Positions 9,268 to 17,546 of a DNA stretch of 64,000 nucleotides are shown piece by piece. The position numbers were made by a program, and so were the translations under genes. Positions within the stretch are counted from its first letter, which is position 1. Each line of letters begins with the position of its first letter. Origin of the DNA: Pacificoceanicola sp049341065. Its GTDB lineage: Bacteria; Pseudomonadota; Alphaproteobacteria; Rhodobacterales; Rhodobacteraceae. The notes below the pieces were generated by a model, which had not been told where the DNA came from, did no database searches, and saw only the letters and a list, made by a program, of their open reading frames with translations. Where the stretch lies: NCBI RefSeq assembly GCF_049341065.1, contig NZ_JBMPIX010000017.1, positions 23,335-87,334 of the forward strand. The letters run 5' to 3'.

Positions 9268-9720
9268 TCAGATCAACAAGGACGCCGCGCCTTCTAGCCG
9301 CAGAAGCTGAACTTTGGTTTCAATCCCCGTCCCGCCGGAAAAGCCGCCAAGACCATTGGCGCCAAGCACGCGGTGGCAGGGGATGAGGATGGGCAAGGGG
9401 TTGCCACCGCAGGCTTGACCGACGGCCTGGGCCGGAACCCCAAGGTCCTTGGCCAGATCGCCGTAACGCCTTGTCTCTCCAAAGGGAATCGCTTGCATTG
9501 CCGCGCAGACGCGTTTCTGAAACTCGCGGGCGTCGATCCGCAGGGGCAGATCAAAGCTGTGCCGATCGCCGGCGAAATACTCGGCCAGTTGACGCTGGAC
9601 CCGGCGTAGCAAAGGGGTGTCGTCGGCGGCGTCACCGCCCCATGTCACGCGGGTCAGGGCACCTTGGTCCTCGGTCACGGTCAATTTGCCCACCGGCGTT
9701 TCAAAACTGCGTTCGGGCAT
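9268..9720 (-). CDS. ogt: Methylated-DNA–protein-cysteine S-methyltransferase
   Basis: A 150-residue suicide DNA-repair protein that moves the methyl group from O6-methylguanine to its own cysteine. The active site is ILIPCHRVLG with C115, and the helix-turn-helix segment is RYGDLAKDLGVPAQAVGQACGGNPLP. It matches Ogt-type proteins without the Ada N-terminal domain. It converges with pheA with only 5 bp between stops. Confidence 0.95.
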   Translation of the reverse strand: MPERSFETPVGKLTVTEDQGALTRVTWGGDAADDTPLLRRVQRQLAEYFAGDRHSFDLPLRIDAREFQKRVCAAMQAIPFGETRRYGDLAKDLGVPAQAVGQACGGNPLPILIPCHRVLGANGLGGFSGGTGIETKVQLLRLEGAASLLI

Positions 9721-9844
9721 CGGGGGTGTCCTTTGCGGCGCGATTGTGCGGCCAAGGGTACGGGCACGGCCGTATTTGCATCAAGGCATTTCATTTCCGC
9801 GCCGGAACAGGCTAAAGGCGGGGACAGGAAAACAGGGGGCTTTG

Positions 9845-10327
9845 ATGGAGCACGAAGAACTGGCGCGCATTGGTGCCTCGGCGCCGCGGCGCATGATTGG
9901 TGTGGGCGCGCTTTTGGGGTTGGGCGGCTTGCTGCTGTACGTGGGGCTGGCCACACCGATGAACAGCGTGCTTTGGCAAGCGGTCTTGATCGTTTGCGGG
10001 CTGATTGCTCTTTGGGCCAGTCAGATGATGTGGCGGGCCACGGCGATTGAACTGATCCTGACCGAAGAGGGGCTGTTCGAGGACACCGGCGCGGTTCTGG
10101 CCCGGATGGATGAGATCGCAAAGGTGGACCGGTCCCCCTTTGCGCTGAAGCCTTCGAACGGGTTTCTGATCATCCTCAAAGAGGCCAGGCCCCGCGCGTG
10201 GCGGCCCGGACTTTGGTGGCGCACCGGGAAACGGGTCGCAGTGGGCGGTGTCACCTCGAGCGGGGTGACCAAGCCGGTGGCCGATATCATGATCCTGCGC
10301 ATTGCGCAGCGTGACGGAACCATATGA
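9845..10327 (+). CDS. Small membrane protein of unknown function
   Basis: A 160-residue protein, MEHEELARIGASAPRR. Two adjacent hydrophobic segments (about residues 20–40 and 45–65) are followed by a soluble C-terminal half with a beta-strand-rich look (IELILTEEGLFEDTGAVLARMDEIAKVDR) that could be a PH-like fold. I do not recognise the family with confidence. It is divergent from ogt and converges on the Tad-like cluster. Confidence 0.7.
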   Translation: MEHEELARIGASAPRRMIGVGALLGLGGLLLYVGLATPMNSVLWQAVLIVCGLIALWASQMMWRATAIELILTEEGLFEDTGAVLARMDEIAKVDRSPFALKPSNGFLIILKEARPRAWRPGLWWRTGKRVAVGGVTSSGVTKPVADIMILRIAQRDGTI

Positions 10328-10370
10328 CCCCGACCGCCGCAGGGACGATCGGGGTGTTTGGAAGTGCGGT

Positions 10371-10386
10371 GCGGCCCAAAGGCCGC
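10371..10386. terminator. Hairpin between converging genes
   Basis: GCGGCC-CAAA-GGCCGC forms a perfect 6-bp stem just before the end of the minus-strand TadF-like gene (stop at 10394). No T run follows on the minus strand, so a terminator role is only suggested by position. Confidence 0.4.
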
Positions 10387-10393
10387 GCCGGGA

Positions 10394-11053
10394 TTAGCAG
10401 GTGGTCGCGTTCTCGGCGTTGTTGTTGCAAAGTGAGCCGCCGGGCGCGTCCTGATCGCCGTTGCCCCAACCGTTGTTGCCGCCTTCAAGTGCAGCAATGA
10501 CCATCTTGGGCGTATAACGCGGACGGGTAAAGCTGTAGGCCTTGATGACAAAGGGATCGAGACCAACCTTGAAGACCGGTTTATGGTCGTCCCAATTCTC
10601 GACAATGATCAACTGGTCGCCGTCCATCGCTGTGGGCAGGCGATCCTGATAGTTGCCCATGTCGCCCGCAACCAGCGCTGTCTGGTCACCGCGTGTGTCG
10701 GACCAGAGAAACTCCCAGTTGGCCTTCTTGGCGTCATATTCCACCAGCGTCAGCCGCAACGATGTGCCTGTTGCTTCTGCGCGGGTCAGCAGTTTGAGCA
10801 GCTCATAGGCGCTGTCGACATAGGTGTCGTCGACCGAGTCGGTTTCACGCGACAGCATGTCAGAGATCACGAAGTTGGCCTTTTGGTTCACCGATTGCTG
10901 GCGGAAGGCGTCAAAGTAGACCCAGCAGGCCGCAAAAAGCCACAGCAGCACGGGCATGACAATGATCGCTTCGAGCGTGACATAGCCCTCTTGATCGCGG
11001 CGAAAGCGTGCAACGGTCCGCGAGAGGAGACGGGTCGGGTTTTTGATAGACAT
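10394..11053 (-). CDS. TadE/TadF-like secreted protein with a C-terminal GWGNGDQDAPGG tail
   Basis: A 219-residue Tad-type minor pseudopilin-like protein. The DQEGYVTLEAIIVMPVLLWLF segment (about 20–42) matches the E-rich prepilin-like N-terminus seen in TadE/TadF proteins, with one membrane helix and an extracytoplasmic domain. It is the third gene of a minus-strand triplet (vWA, TadE-like, TadF-like). The core ends FTRPRYTPKMVIA, aligning with the very end of its paralogue at 20011 (FTRPRFAPKIVWSDA). After that comes an extra tail carrying GWGNGDQDAPGGSLC and ending in Cys, shared with two vWA proteins of the other cluster. It probably acts at the cell envelope; function unknown. Confidence 0.82.
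   Translation of the reverse strand: MSIKNPTRLLSRTVARFRRDQEGYVTLEAIIVMPVLLWLFAACWVYFDAFRQQSVNQKANFVISDMLSRETDSVDDTYVDSAYELLKLLTRAEATGTSLRLTLVEYDAKKANWEFLWSDTRGDQTALVAGDMGNYQDRLPTAMDGDQLIIVENWDDHKPVFKVGLDPFVIKAYSFTRPRYTPKMVIAALEGGNNGWGNGDQDAPGGSLCNNNAENATTC
10409..10477 (-). repeat. Repeat copy 1: DNA encoding the GWGNGDQDAPGGSLC module
   Basis: These 23 codons (from two Asn before GWGNG to the AEN after the Asn run) form the tail of the TadF-like protein. The first 39 bases (10477 back to 10439) are identical to 18174–18212, and the first 29 are also identical to 16050–16078. Confidence 0.9.
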
Positions 11054-11064
11054 GAATCCGTTCC

Positions 11065-11601
11065 TTAGCTGGGTTCGTGCACAAAGGCAGTGGTTGCGAC
11101 GATGGCGGTATAGCCTGCCTCATCCTTGGCAAGGCTGGAGCTGAGCGTGCCTGCCGGGGTGATCGGCTGGTATTTGTAGCAGGCGCGCAGCAACATCATG
11201 GCCTGATCGCCGCCGCGATAGAAACCGCGTACCGGGTTCACCTCTTGGCTGACGTCGACGCAGTCGGCGGATGTGGCTGGCGCGCTCCAGGCCCGCATGT
11301 CCAGCGACACCATTTCGAGGCGCAGCATGTTTTCGCAATCCGGCAGAACCGCAGCTCCTTGGCAGATCTGAGCCTTGAGCTGGTCATGCGTCACGTTCGA
11401 GGCAACATCGAGCCGCAGATCGCGAACGGTGTCGTCAAGCGCACGCTCCAGCGCCGTTTGGCGGATGGTCACGGTGCCCAATTCGACCCCCGACAGGATC
11501 AGGCCTAGAAAGACCGGGGTCCAAAGGGCGAATGGCACAACCATGGAACCGCGTTCGTCCCGTGCAAAGGACTTGAGGGCATTCTTTACAAAACTAATCA
11601 T
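11065..11601 (-). CDS. TadE-like secreted protein
   Basis: A 178-residue protein with an N-terminal DERGSMVVPFALWTPVFLGLILSGVE segment, the usual single helix of TadE-family pseudopilin-like proteins (PF07811 type). The rest is extracytoplasmic and includes four well-spaced cysteines. It overlaps the upstream vWA gene by 4 nt (11598–11601) and sits 11 nt before the TadF-like gene, so the three are one operon. Its paralogue is the gene at 19466. Confidence 0.82.
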   Translation of the reverse strand: MISFVKNALKSFARDERGSMVVPFALWTPVFLGLILSGVELGTVTIRQTALERALDDTVRDLRLDVASNVTHDQLKAQICQGAAVLPDCENMLRLEMVSLDMRAWSAPATSADCVDVSQEVNPVRGFYRGGDQAMMLLRACYKYQPITPAGTLSSSLAKDEAGYTAIVATTAFVHEPS

Positions 11602-13400
11602 TGGATCAACCTCAGGGTCTGTAGGGTCCGTGCGATCTGGCTGAAGGTACTGTCCAGCTCACTGCCTTGAACGTCGAAGTAATGTGCAGGAGACGAGGCG
11701 CAGTCGCTCATCGCGGCAAGTCCGCGTGCGGGGGCCTCAACGCCGATGGCGTAGATCACGACACCTTCGTTCTTGGCGGCCGAGCACACCGTCGACAGGA
11801 ACCCATCCGCCTGATCGCCGTTCTGGATTTCCTCCCAGGCGTAGTAGGCGTCGACGTACTGGTTATAGGTCACTTTGCCTTTGGTATAAGCGAACCAGTA
11901 GAATTCGTTGCCGATGGCGCTGGTCTTAAGGCGTGCGTACAGCTCTTTGTTTTCCATCTGGCGCGGTCCGCCGCCTTGCGTGAAATCAAACAGCGATTGT
12001 GCTTCGCAATGCAGGAAGGAGGCGTTGCAGTTCGCATTGGCCACCGCCGTTGAACTGGGGTCCGCGCTGCCCGTCACGGTCGAGGCGACCGCGGCCGTCA
12101 CGTCATAAAGCGCATCATCCAGCGTCCAGCTGTAGGGGGTGGTCTTGAACGCGCCCCACGGGTTTGTATTCATCAGGTGCGTCCAAAGGTAGACGTCAGC
12201 CGTGTCGCCCGGAAGGTCGACGATCTTGATCGAATAACGGTCGTCGCTCAGATCAGCGGTGCCGTGGTCATCGACCCAGACGTTGGAGGTGCCGTATTTG
12301 CGTTCGGGCTTGAGATCGAACTGCGAGGTGTTCTGGCCGTCCGTCATGACGACAATGAATTTCAGCGTCTCGCCATCCGAATAGTCGGCCGGGCGCGATG
12401 TCGGCGGAGCATCCATTTCACCAGCGCTGACCATCTGATCCATGATCGTGCGGGCCGAAGGATCAAGCAGGGCGGCGCCCCACTTCACGCCAAGGTCGAT
12501 CGCCGTGTTGCCGCCTGCCGTCAGCGCATCGATCTGCGCTTTCAGGAAATCGGGGTCCGAGCTGTGCGGGATGATCCGGGCACTGTTGCCGGTCGGGCAC
12601 CACGACTGAGTCGCCTCAGTGCCGCCGTCAAAGGGATCAAAGTGCGCGATTTGCGTCAACTGATCGATCGTGTTGACCGTCGGGGTGCTGTAATCCGACG
12701 CCTCGAAGGTAACGCAATGGGAAAACGGGTGGGCATCTTCGACGTTGAAATAGGCCGCAAGGTCTTCGCCCATGTTCACGGTCGCGCTGTAGGGAACAAG
12801 CGAGATCGAGACCAGAGAATTGACCGCATCGGCGGGCATCATCGTGTCGATAAAGGATTTGGCAGCTGTTTTCAGCTGTTCGATCTTGGTTCCGGTCATC
12901 GAGCCCGAAATGTCGAGCACCATCGAAATCTCGATATTGCCGACACCGTTCAGCGCGGTTGCCACACCAGAGGCGTTCAGCGTGTCGACGCCGATCAGCG
13001 ACATCAGATGCGATGGCATGGTCACCTGACCCGAAGCCGTGACCTCGCGTTTGCCGACATCCTGCGTGACCTCAACCGACTGAAGCGCATCAGCTAGGCC
13101 CATGGCCGAGAAATATTCCTGTACCGTGGCGGTGGGGTCCATTTCGTTGTCGACATTGGCCGCAGCAAGAACCGCACGATCCAGCGTGTTCTGGATCTTG
13201 TTCCGCTTAAGCTCGGCATGGATCATGTCAATGCCGATACCGCCGAAGACCATCATCACCAAAGCCCCGGCAACAGCCAGATAGGACATGTTCCCGGCTT
13301 CGTCGGCCCAGAAACGTCCCAACCAACCGCCAGAGGCGGACTTGAAAGCGCGAGCCGGTAGAGCGGCCTCGTTCTTGAGCGCGTTCAAAACCTTTTTCAT
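11598..13400 (-). CDS. TadG-like von Willebrand factor A protein
   Basis: A 600-residue protein with a TadG-like N-terminus (DEAGNMSYLAVAGALVMMVFGGIGIDM, one membrane helix near 34–55) and a large vWA domain. The metal-ion-dependent adhesion site begins MVLDISGSMTG (DxSxS). Other vWA strands are VVMTDGQNT and AIGVEAPARGLAAMSDCASSP. TadG proteins belong to tight-adherence pilus systems, but no Tad ATPase, secretin or prepilin is in the window. It is the first gene of the minus-strand triplet. Unlike its two paralogues at 15426 and 17547 it lacks the inserted GWGNGDQDAPGG and DTDGD segments. The C-terminus ends RTLQTLRLIQ, nearly the same as theirs. Confidence 0.85.
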   Translation of the reverse strand: MKKVLNALKNEAALPARAFKSASGGWLGRFWADEAGNMSYLAVAGALVMMVFGGIGIDMIHAELKRNKIQNTLDRAVLAAANVDNEMDPTATVQEYFSAMGLADALQSVEVTQDVGKREVTASGQVTMPSHLMSLIGVDTLNASGVATALNGVGNIEISMVLDISGSMTGTKIEQLKTAAKSFIDTMMPADAVNSLVSISLVPYSATVNMGEDLAAYFNVEDAHPFSHCVTFEASDYSTPTVNTIDQLTQIAHFDPFDGGTEATQSWCPTGNSARIIPHSSDPDFLKAQIDALTAGGNTAIDLGVKWGAALLDPSARTIMDQMVSAGEMDAPPTSRPADYSDGETLKFIVVMTDGQNTSQFDLKPERKYGTSNVWVDDHGTADLSDDRYSIKIVDLPGDTADVYLWTHLMNTNPWGAFKTTPYSWTLDDALYDVTAAVASTVTGSADPSSTAVANANCNASFLHCEAQSLFDFTQGGGPRQMENKELYARLKTSAIGNEFYWFAYTKGKVTYNQYVDAYYAWEEIQNGDQADGFLSTVCSAAKNEGVVIYAIGVEAPARGLAAMSDCASSPAHYFDVQGSELDSTFSQIARTLQTLRLIQ

Positions 13401-13749
13401 TTCGTTACCTTCCCCCCCAGGACAGCGCCTGGGCGTAAGCCACTATGCACACATTGCGATGAAGATTTTATGCCTAAGGATGAGGGCATAAATGGGGCGA
13501 TTTGAAAGGCAATTTCCCTTATTTTTATGGGTTTTGGTGGACAGTTACGGATTGGCGAGGGCTTTGTTTCGCGGGCGGGAACAGGCGGGGCGAATTCTGC
13601 TTTTGTTCCGCGTCGCAAACCCTAAACTTGGGCAAAACAATGTTTGGGTCACAGCCCATGTCGCGTTAACCTGATTCCCATGGGAAGCGCGTTCCCTCCG
13701 AAATTCGGATCACATTTGATGTAACGCGCGAAAAAGGAGGACCCATTTT
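13401..13749. other. 349-bp intergenic region between divergent Tad-like operon and glutamate dehydrogenase gene
   Basis: No convincing gene. It holds the 13467–13492 dyad and, at the right end, a strong AAAGGAGG ribosome site before 13750. The middle is comparatively A+T-rich, as expected for two promoters back to back. Confidence 0.6.
13467..13492. promoter_or_regulatory. Perfect 8-bp inverted repeat, candidate operator
   Basis: TTTATGCC (13467–13474) and GGCATAAA (13485–13492) are separated by 10 bp. It lies 67 bp upstream of the minus-strand vWA start and 258 bp upstream of the dehydrogenase start. An operator for the Tad-like operon is the simplest reading; the regulator is unknown. Confidence 0.4.
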
Positions 13750-15186
13750 ATGTCCGCAGCCCCGTCGAACGAACCGAGTTTTCGGGAATCCGTCGATCTG
13801 ATGTACAATCGCGCCGTTGCATTGATGGATCTGCCGCCGGGGCTCGAGGAAAAGATACGCGTCTGCAACGCCACTTATACCGTGCGTTTTGGTGTGCGTC
13901 TTCGCGGGCAGATCCAGACCTTCGTCGGCTACCGCTCGGTTCATTCCGAACATATGGAGCCGGTCAAGGGCGGCATCCGCTTTGCTCTGGCGGTAAACCA
14001 GGATGAAGTCGAAGCCCTGGCAGCTTTGATGACCTACAAGTGTGCCTTGGTCGAAGCGCCCTTTGGCGGTTCAAAGGGGGGGCTTTGCGTCGATCCGCGC
14101 CAGTATGATGAACATGAGCTGGAACAGATCACCCGGCGTTTCGCCTATGAGCTGATCAAGCGCGATCTGATCCATCCCTCTCAGAACGTCCCGGCCCCCG
14201 ACATGGGCACGGGCGAGCGTGAGATGGCCTGGATTTCGGACCAATACGCCCGGATGAACACCACGGACATCAACGCGCGCGCCTGCGTGACGGGCAAACC
14301 GTTGAACGCAGGGGGCATCGCTGGCCGGGTCGAGGCGACGGGCAGGGGGGTGCAATACGCTCTGCGCGAATTCTTCCGCTATGAAGAGGACAAGGCCGCC
14401 GCGGGTTTGGCCGGCAAGCTGGCGGGCAAGCGGGTCATCGTTCAGGGGCTGGGCAACGTGGGCTATCACGCGGCCAAGTTCCTGCGCGATGAAGACGGTG
14501 CCAAGATCATCGGGATCATCGAACACGACGGCGCCCTGTTCAATGAAGAGGGCCTGAACGTCGATGCGGTGCGCGACTGGATCGTCCGGCACGGCGGCGT
14601 CACCGGGTATCCCGACGCGGTCAATACGGCCGAGGGCGCAGAGGTGCTCGAGGCGGACTGCGACATCCTGATCCCCGCCGCGCTTGAAGGCGTCATCAAC
14701 CTGTCGAATGCCCATAACATCAAAGCCAACCTGATCATCGAAGCCGCCAACGGTCCAATCACCGCCGGAGCGGATGACATCCTTCGCACCAAGGGGGTGG
14801 TGATCATTCCTGACATGTATGCCAATGCGGGCGGTGTGACGGTGTCCTACTTTGAATGGGTCAAGAACCTCAGCCACATTCGCTTTGGCCGAATGCAACG
14901 CCGTCAGGAAGAGTCGCGCCACCAACTTGTCATAGATGAGCTTGAGCGGCTTTCGTCGGATACAGGCATCGGTTGGACCCTGTCGCCGGACTTCAAGGAA
15001 AGGTATCTGCGAGGCGCTGATGAGCTTGAACTGGTGCGCTCGGGGCTCGATGACACGATGCGGATTGCCTATCAGGCCATGCGCGCGGTCTGGCATGGCC
15101 GGGACGATGTCACCGATCTGCGCACAGCGGCCTATATCGTCGCCATCGACCGAGTTGCCAAAAGCTATCGGGCAAAGGGCCTTTAG
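13750..15186 (+). CDS. Glu/Leu/Phe/Val dehydrogenase family protein, probably glutamate dehydrogenase
   Basis: A 478-residue NAD(P)-dependent amino-acid dehydrogenase. The substrate domain has VKGGIRFALAVNQDEVEALA and the catalytic-lysine loop PFGGSKGG (K109). The cofactor domain has VIVQGLGNVGYHAAKF. Length and motifs fit glutamate dehydrogenase (oxidative deamination of glutamate to 2-oxoglutarate) better than the shorter leucine or phenylalanine enzymes. It has a strong AAAGGAGG site upstream and its own terminator, and separates the two Tad-like clusters, with no obvious functional link to them. Confidence 0.88.
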   Translation: MSAAPSNEPSFRESVDLMYNRAVALMDLPPGLEEKIRVCNATYTVRFGVRLRGQIQTFVGYRSVHSEHMEPVKGGIRFALAVNQDEVEALAALMTYKCALVEAPFGGSKGGLCVDPRQYDEHELEQITRRFAYELIKRDLIHPSQNVPAPDMGTGEREMAWISDQYARMNTTDINARACVTGKPLNAGGIAGRVEATGRGVQYALREFFRYEEDKAAAGLAGKLAGKRVIVQGLGNVGYHAAKFLRDEDGAKIIGIIEHDGALFNEEGLNVDAVRDWIVRHGGVTGYPDAVNTAEGAEVLEADCDILIPAALEGVINLSNAHNIKANLIIEAANGPITAGADDILRTKGVVIIPDMYANAGGVTVSYFEWVKNLSHIRFGRMQRRQEESRHQLVIDELERLSSDTGIGWTLSPDFKERYLRGADELELVRSGLDDTMRIAYQAMRAVWHGRDDVTDLRTAAYIVAIDRVAKSYRAKGL

Positions 15187-15211
15187 CCACGTTCCACCTA
15201 TTATGTACTGG

Positions 15212-15241
15212 AAAAGGCGTTGCGGTCTGCGGCGCCTTTTT
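15212..15241 (+). terminator. Rho-independent terminator of the dehydrogenase gene
   Basis: AAAAGGCG (15212–15219) pairs with CGCCTTTT (15233–15240), followed by T, 26 bp after the stop codon. Confidence 0.8.
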
Positions 15242-15425
15242 CTGTGGCGGTCTTACGGGTTCGAAACAACGCTTAATCAAATGCCGCGCGAAGTTAGATG
15301 AAATCCTAGGGGAAGTTCACTTTTTCGCCCCAATCCTGAACACATCCGTATCCGAATTCCTAACTAGCGTTGAATCTGTCGCGGCCTTCTTCGGGTCGCG
15401 AACAAGAACAACGGGAGTACCGGCC

Positions 15426-17330
15426 ATGAAACTTGTTGGCGAGCCTAACCCGCGCTTCTTGGGGGAAGAAGACGGCAATATGACCATTTTTTCGGTCTTC
15501 ATGGTGGTGTTGATCATCATGATCACCGGCGCTTCGGTGGACATCATGCGTAATGAGTCCGTCCGCACCAAAATGCAGGCGACCTTGGACCGCGCTGTGC
15601 TGGCCGCCGCTGACCTTGATCAGTTACAGGAACCCACGGGCGTCGTGTTGGATTATGTGGCCAAGGCCGGTCTGACAGATCACCTGACCTATCTTGATGT
15701 CCAGACCGCGCCCAATTCGCGGACGGTCACAGCGGCCAGCGCCGCCGACTTGGACACGATCTTTCTGCATATGTCGGGTTTCGACTCGCTCCGCGCAGGT
15801 GCGCTGAGCGCGGCGGATGAGCGGATCACCAATGTGGAAATTTCCATGGTGCTCGATATCTCGGGGTCCATGCGGTGGAATGACCGGATGACACGGCTCA
15901 AGCCGGCGGCAAAGGATTTTGTCGATAAGGTCATGAACGATGGCACCCACGGTGTGACAACGCTGAACCTGATCCCCTTCGCCGGACAGGTGAACCCAGG
16001 CGACATCATGTTCGACTATTTCCGCGGCGAACGTCCGAAGATCAAGCAGAACAACGGTTGGGGCAACGGCGATCAGGATGCCCCCGGCGGCTCGCTGTGT
16101 AACAATAATGCCGAGAATGCCGACGAAGGCGCGGCCGATCCCTCCTGCAGTTCAGGGGAGACTGCGCCCTACGTGCTGCCAACCGCCGATGGATTTTTCG
16201 ACCCTTGGGCCGATGCGATTTCGAATATCGTGATCTATTTCGATACGGACGGCGACGACATCTATGATCGTGCCCACAAGATCGAAGGTTTCCCGGCGGA
16301 CGCCCCACGGGATGCAGATGACTTCTTCCGCGGTGCTGTGGCCTATGCCGTGGCGGCGGACACTGAGATTACCGATCCCGCACAATTCCTTGGTATCTCG
16401 ATCAGGGGTGGCCACGAAAAGAACCGTTATTTTCAGGTCAAGGGCGATCAGAACGGTCCGGCGTCGGATCTTGGCCCAACCAAGAACACCGGCAACATCC
16501 CCGGTGCAACCTTTCAGTACAGCTCGATCGACTATGCGCATTGGGAACAGTCCTATGTGTCCCCAAACCTGGCCCTGTACGACTCTGCCGCGCCCGCTCC
16601 GGAAGAGGTCAACGTGAACATGCCGGGGTCATGCATTGAGATTTACGACGACGAATTCAACACCAGTGCAATGCCGTTGTCCTCCGATTACGTGCCACAC
16701 TTCAATTACTGGCCATATGAAGCAAGCGTCATGGATTGGGGCTGGTGCCCGGGTGAAGACACAGCCGTTCAATACTATTCCTCGGATGCGGAGCAATTGA
16801 AGACCTTTATCGAAGATATGCGGATGCATGACGGTACAGGCGCGCAATATGGCATGAAATATGCGCTGTCATTGCTTAACCCCGATACCCGGGAAGCCGT
16901 CAGCCACATGATTGCCGAAGGGCTTGTCGCACCGCAATTCGAGGGCCGTCCAATCAATTGGCAGGATCCTGAGACGGAAAAGTACATCGTGATGATGACG
17001 GATGGCAATGTCACCGAACAATACCGTCCGCTTGATCCCAAGGCTGCAATCAATGGCGAAGTTGCCCTGCAAACTCAGGGGAGTGGCACCTACGAGAAAA
17101 TCTCCAACGCCTCGCACAATGTCGAAAACCTACACAAGCAATGTGACCTTGCCAAGGAATTGGGAGTGACCGTCTTTACGATAGCTTTCGAGACAAGCGA
17201 AAGCGCAGCTGCGGAAATGCGCTCCTGTGCATCGTCGGAAAGTCACTTCTTCCATGTTCAGGGTGAGGAGATTGCCGAGGCTTTCGACACCATTGCCCGC
17301 CAGATCAATAACCTGAGGCTGATCCAATGA
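15426..17330 (+). CDS. TadG-like von Willebrand factor A protein with inserted GWGNGDQDAPGG and DTDGD segments
   Basis: A 634-residue protein, MKLVGEPNPRFLGEEDGNMTIFSVFMV. It has one N-terminal membrane helix (about 20–40) and a vWA domain starting MVLDISGSMRWN. After the first vWA strands a long insertion carries GWGNGDQDAPGGSLC, then an acidic YFDTDGDDIYD stretch resembling calcium-binding thrombospondin-3/EF-hand-like loops, then FQVKGDQNGPASDLGPTK. The fold resumes with VMMTDGNVTEQY and ends QINNLRLIQ. It is the first gene of the plus-strand cluster and a tandem paralogue of the next gene. Probably an exported adhesion or scaffold protein; function not known. Confidence 0.85.
   Translation: MKLVGEPNPRFLGEEDGNMTIFSVFMVVLIIMITGASVDIMRNESVRTKMQATLDRAVLAAADLDQLQEPTGVVLDYVAKAGLTDHLTYLDVQTAPNSRTVTAASAADLDTIFLHMSGFDSLRAGALSAADERITNVEISMVLDISGSMRWNDRMTRLKPAAKDFVDKVMNDGTHGVTTLNLIPFAGQVNPGDIMFDYFRGERPKIKQNNGWGNGDQDAPGGSLCNNNAENADEGAADPSCSSGETAPYVLPTADGFFDPWADAISNIVIYFDTDGDDIYDRAHKIEGFPADAPRDADDFFRGAVAYAVAADTEITDPAQFLGISIRGGHEKNRYFQVKGDQNGPASDLGPTKNTGNIPGATFQYSSIDYAHWEQSYVSPNLALYDSAAPAPEEVNVNMPGSCIEIYDDEFNTSAMPLSSDYVPHFNYWPYEASVMDWGWCPGEDTAVQYYSSDAEQLKTFIEDMRMHDGTGAQYGMKYALSLLNPDTREAVSHMIAEGLVAPQFEGRPINWQDPETEKYIVMMTDGNVTEQYRPLDPKAAINGEVALQTQGSGTYEKISNASHNVENLHKQCDLAKELGVTVFTIAFETSESAAAEMRSCASSESHFFHVQGEEIAEAFDTIARQINNLRLIQ
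16050..16118 (+). repeat. Repeat copy 2: DNA encoding the GWGNGDQDAPGGSLC module
   Basis: These 23 codons lie inside the vWA gene, within the insertion after the first vWA strands. The first 29 bases are identical to copies 1 and 3; after that synonymous and a few other differences appear. Confidence 0.9.
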
Positions 17331-17546
17331 GCGCGGTATTCCAAAAACAGAGCGGCCTATTCGAAAGCGTAGGCCCCCTAGTCACCCGCATATATGTAAA
17401 TGACGTTAGGTTAACCCTTGAACCGTCCAAAGCCGTTAAATCGCGCCAACTCGGGCGCAAAGTTGCCCCAATCTTGTCCGATTCACCAAGCATTAACCTT
17501 TTCAACCCCGCAGCGAGTGAGGGGACGAATGCAAGGAATGCACGGC
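17331..17546. other. 216-bp gap between tandem vWA paralogues
   Basis: No gene seen. It is more A+T-rich than its flanks and has several TTAACC-like words (17410–17416, 17493–17498), so a separate promoter for the second vWA gene is likely. Confidence 0.4.
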
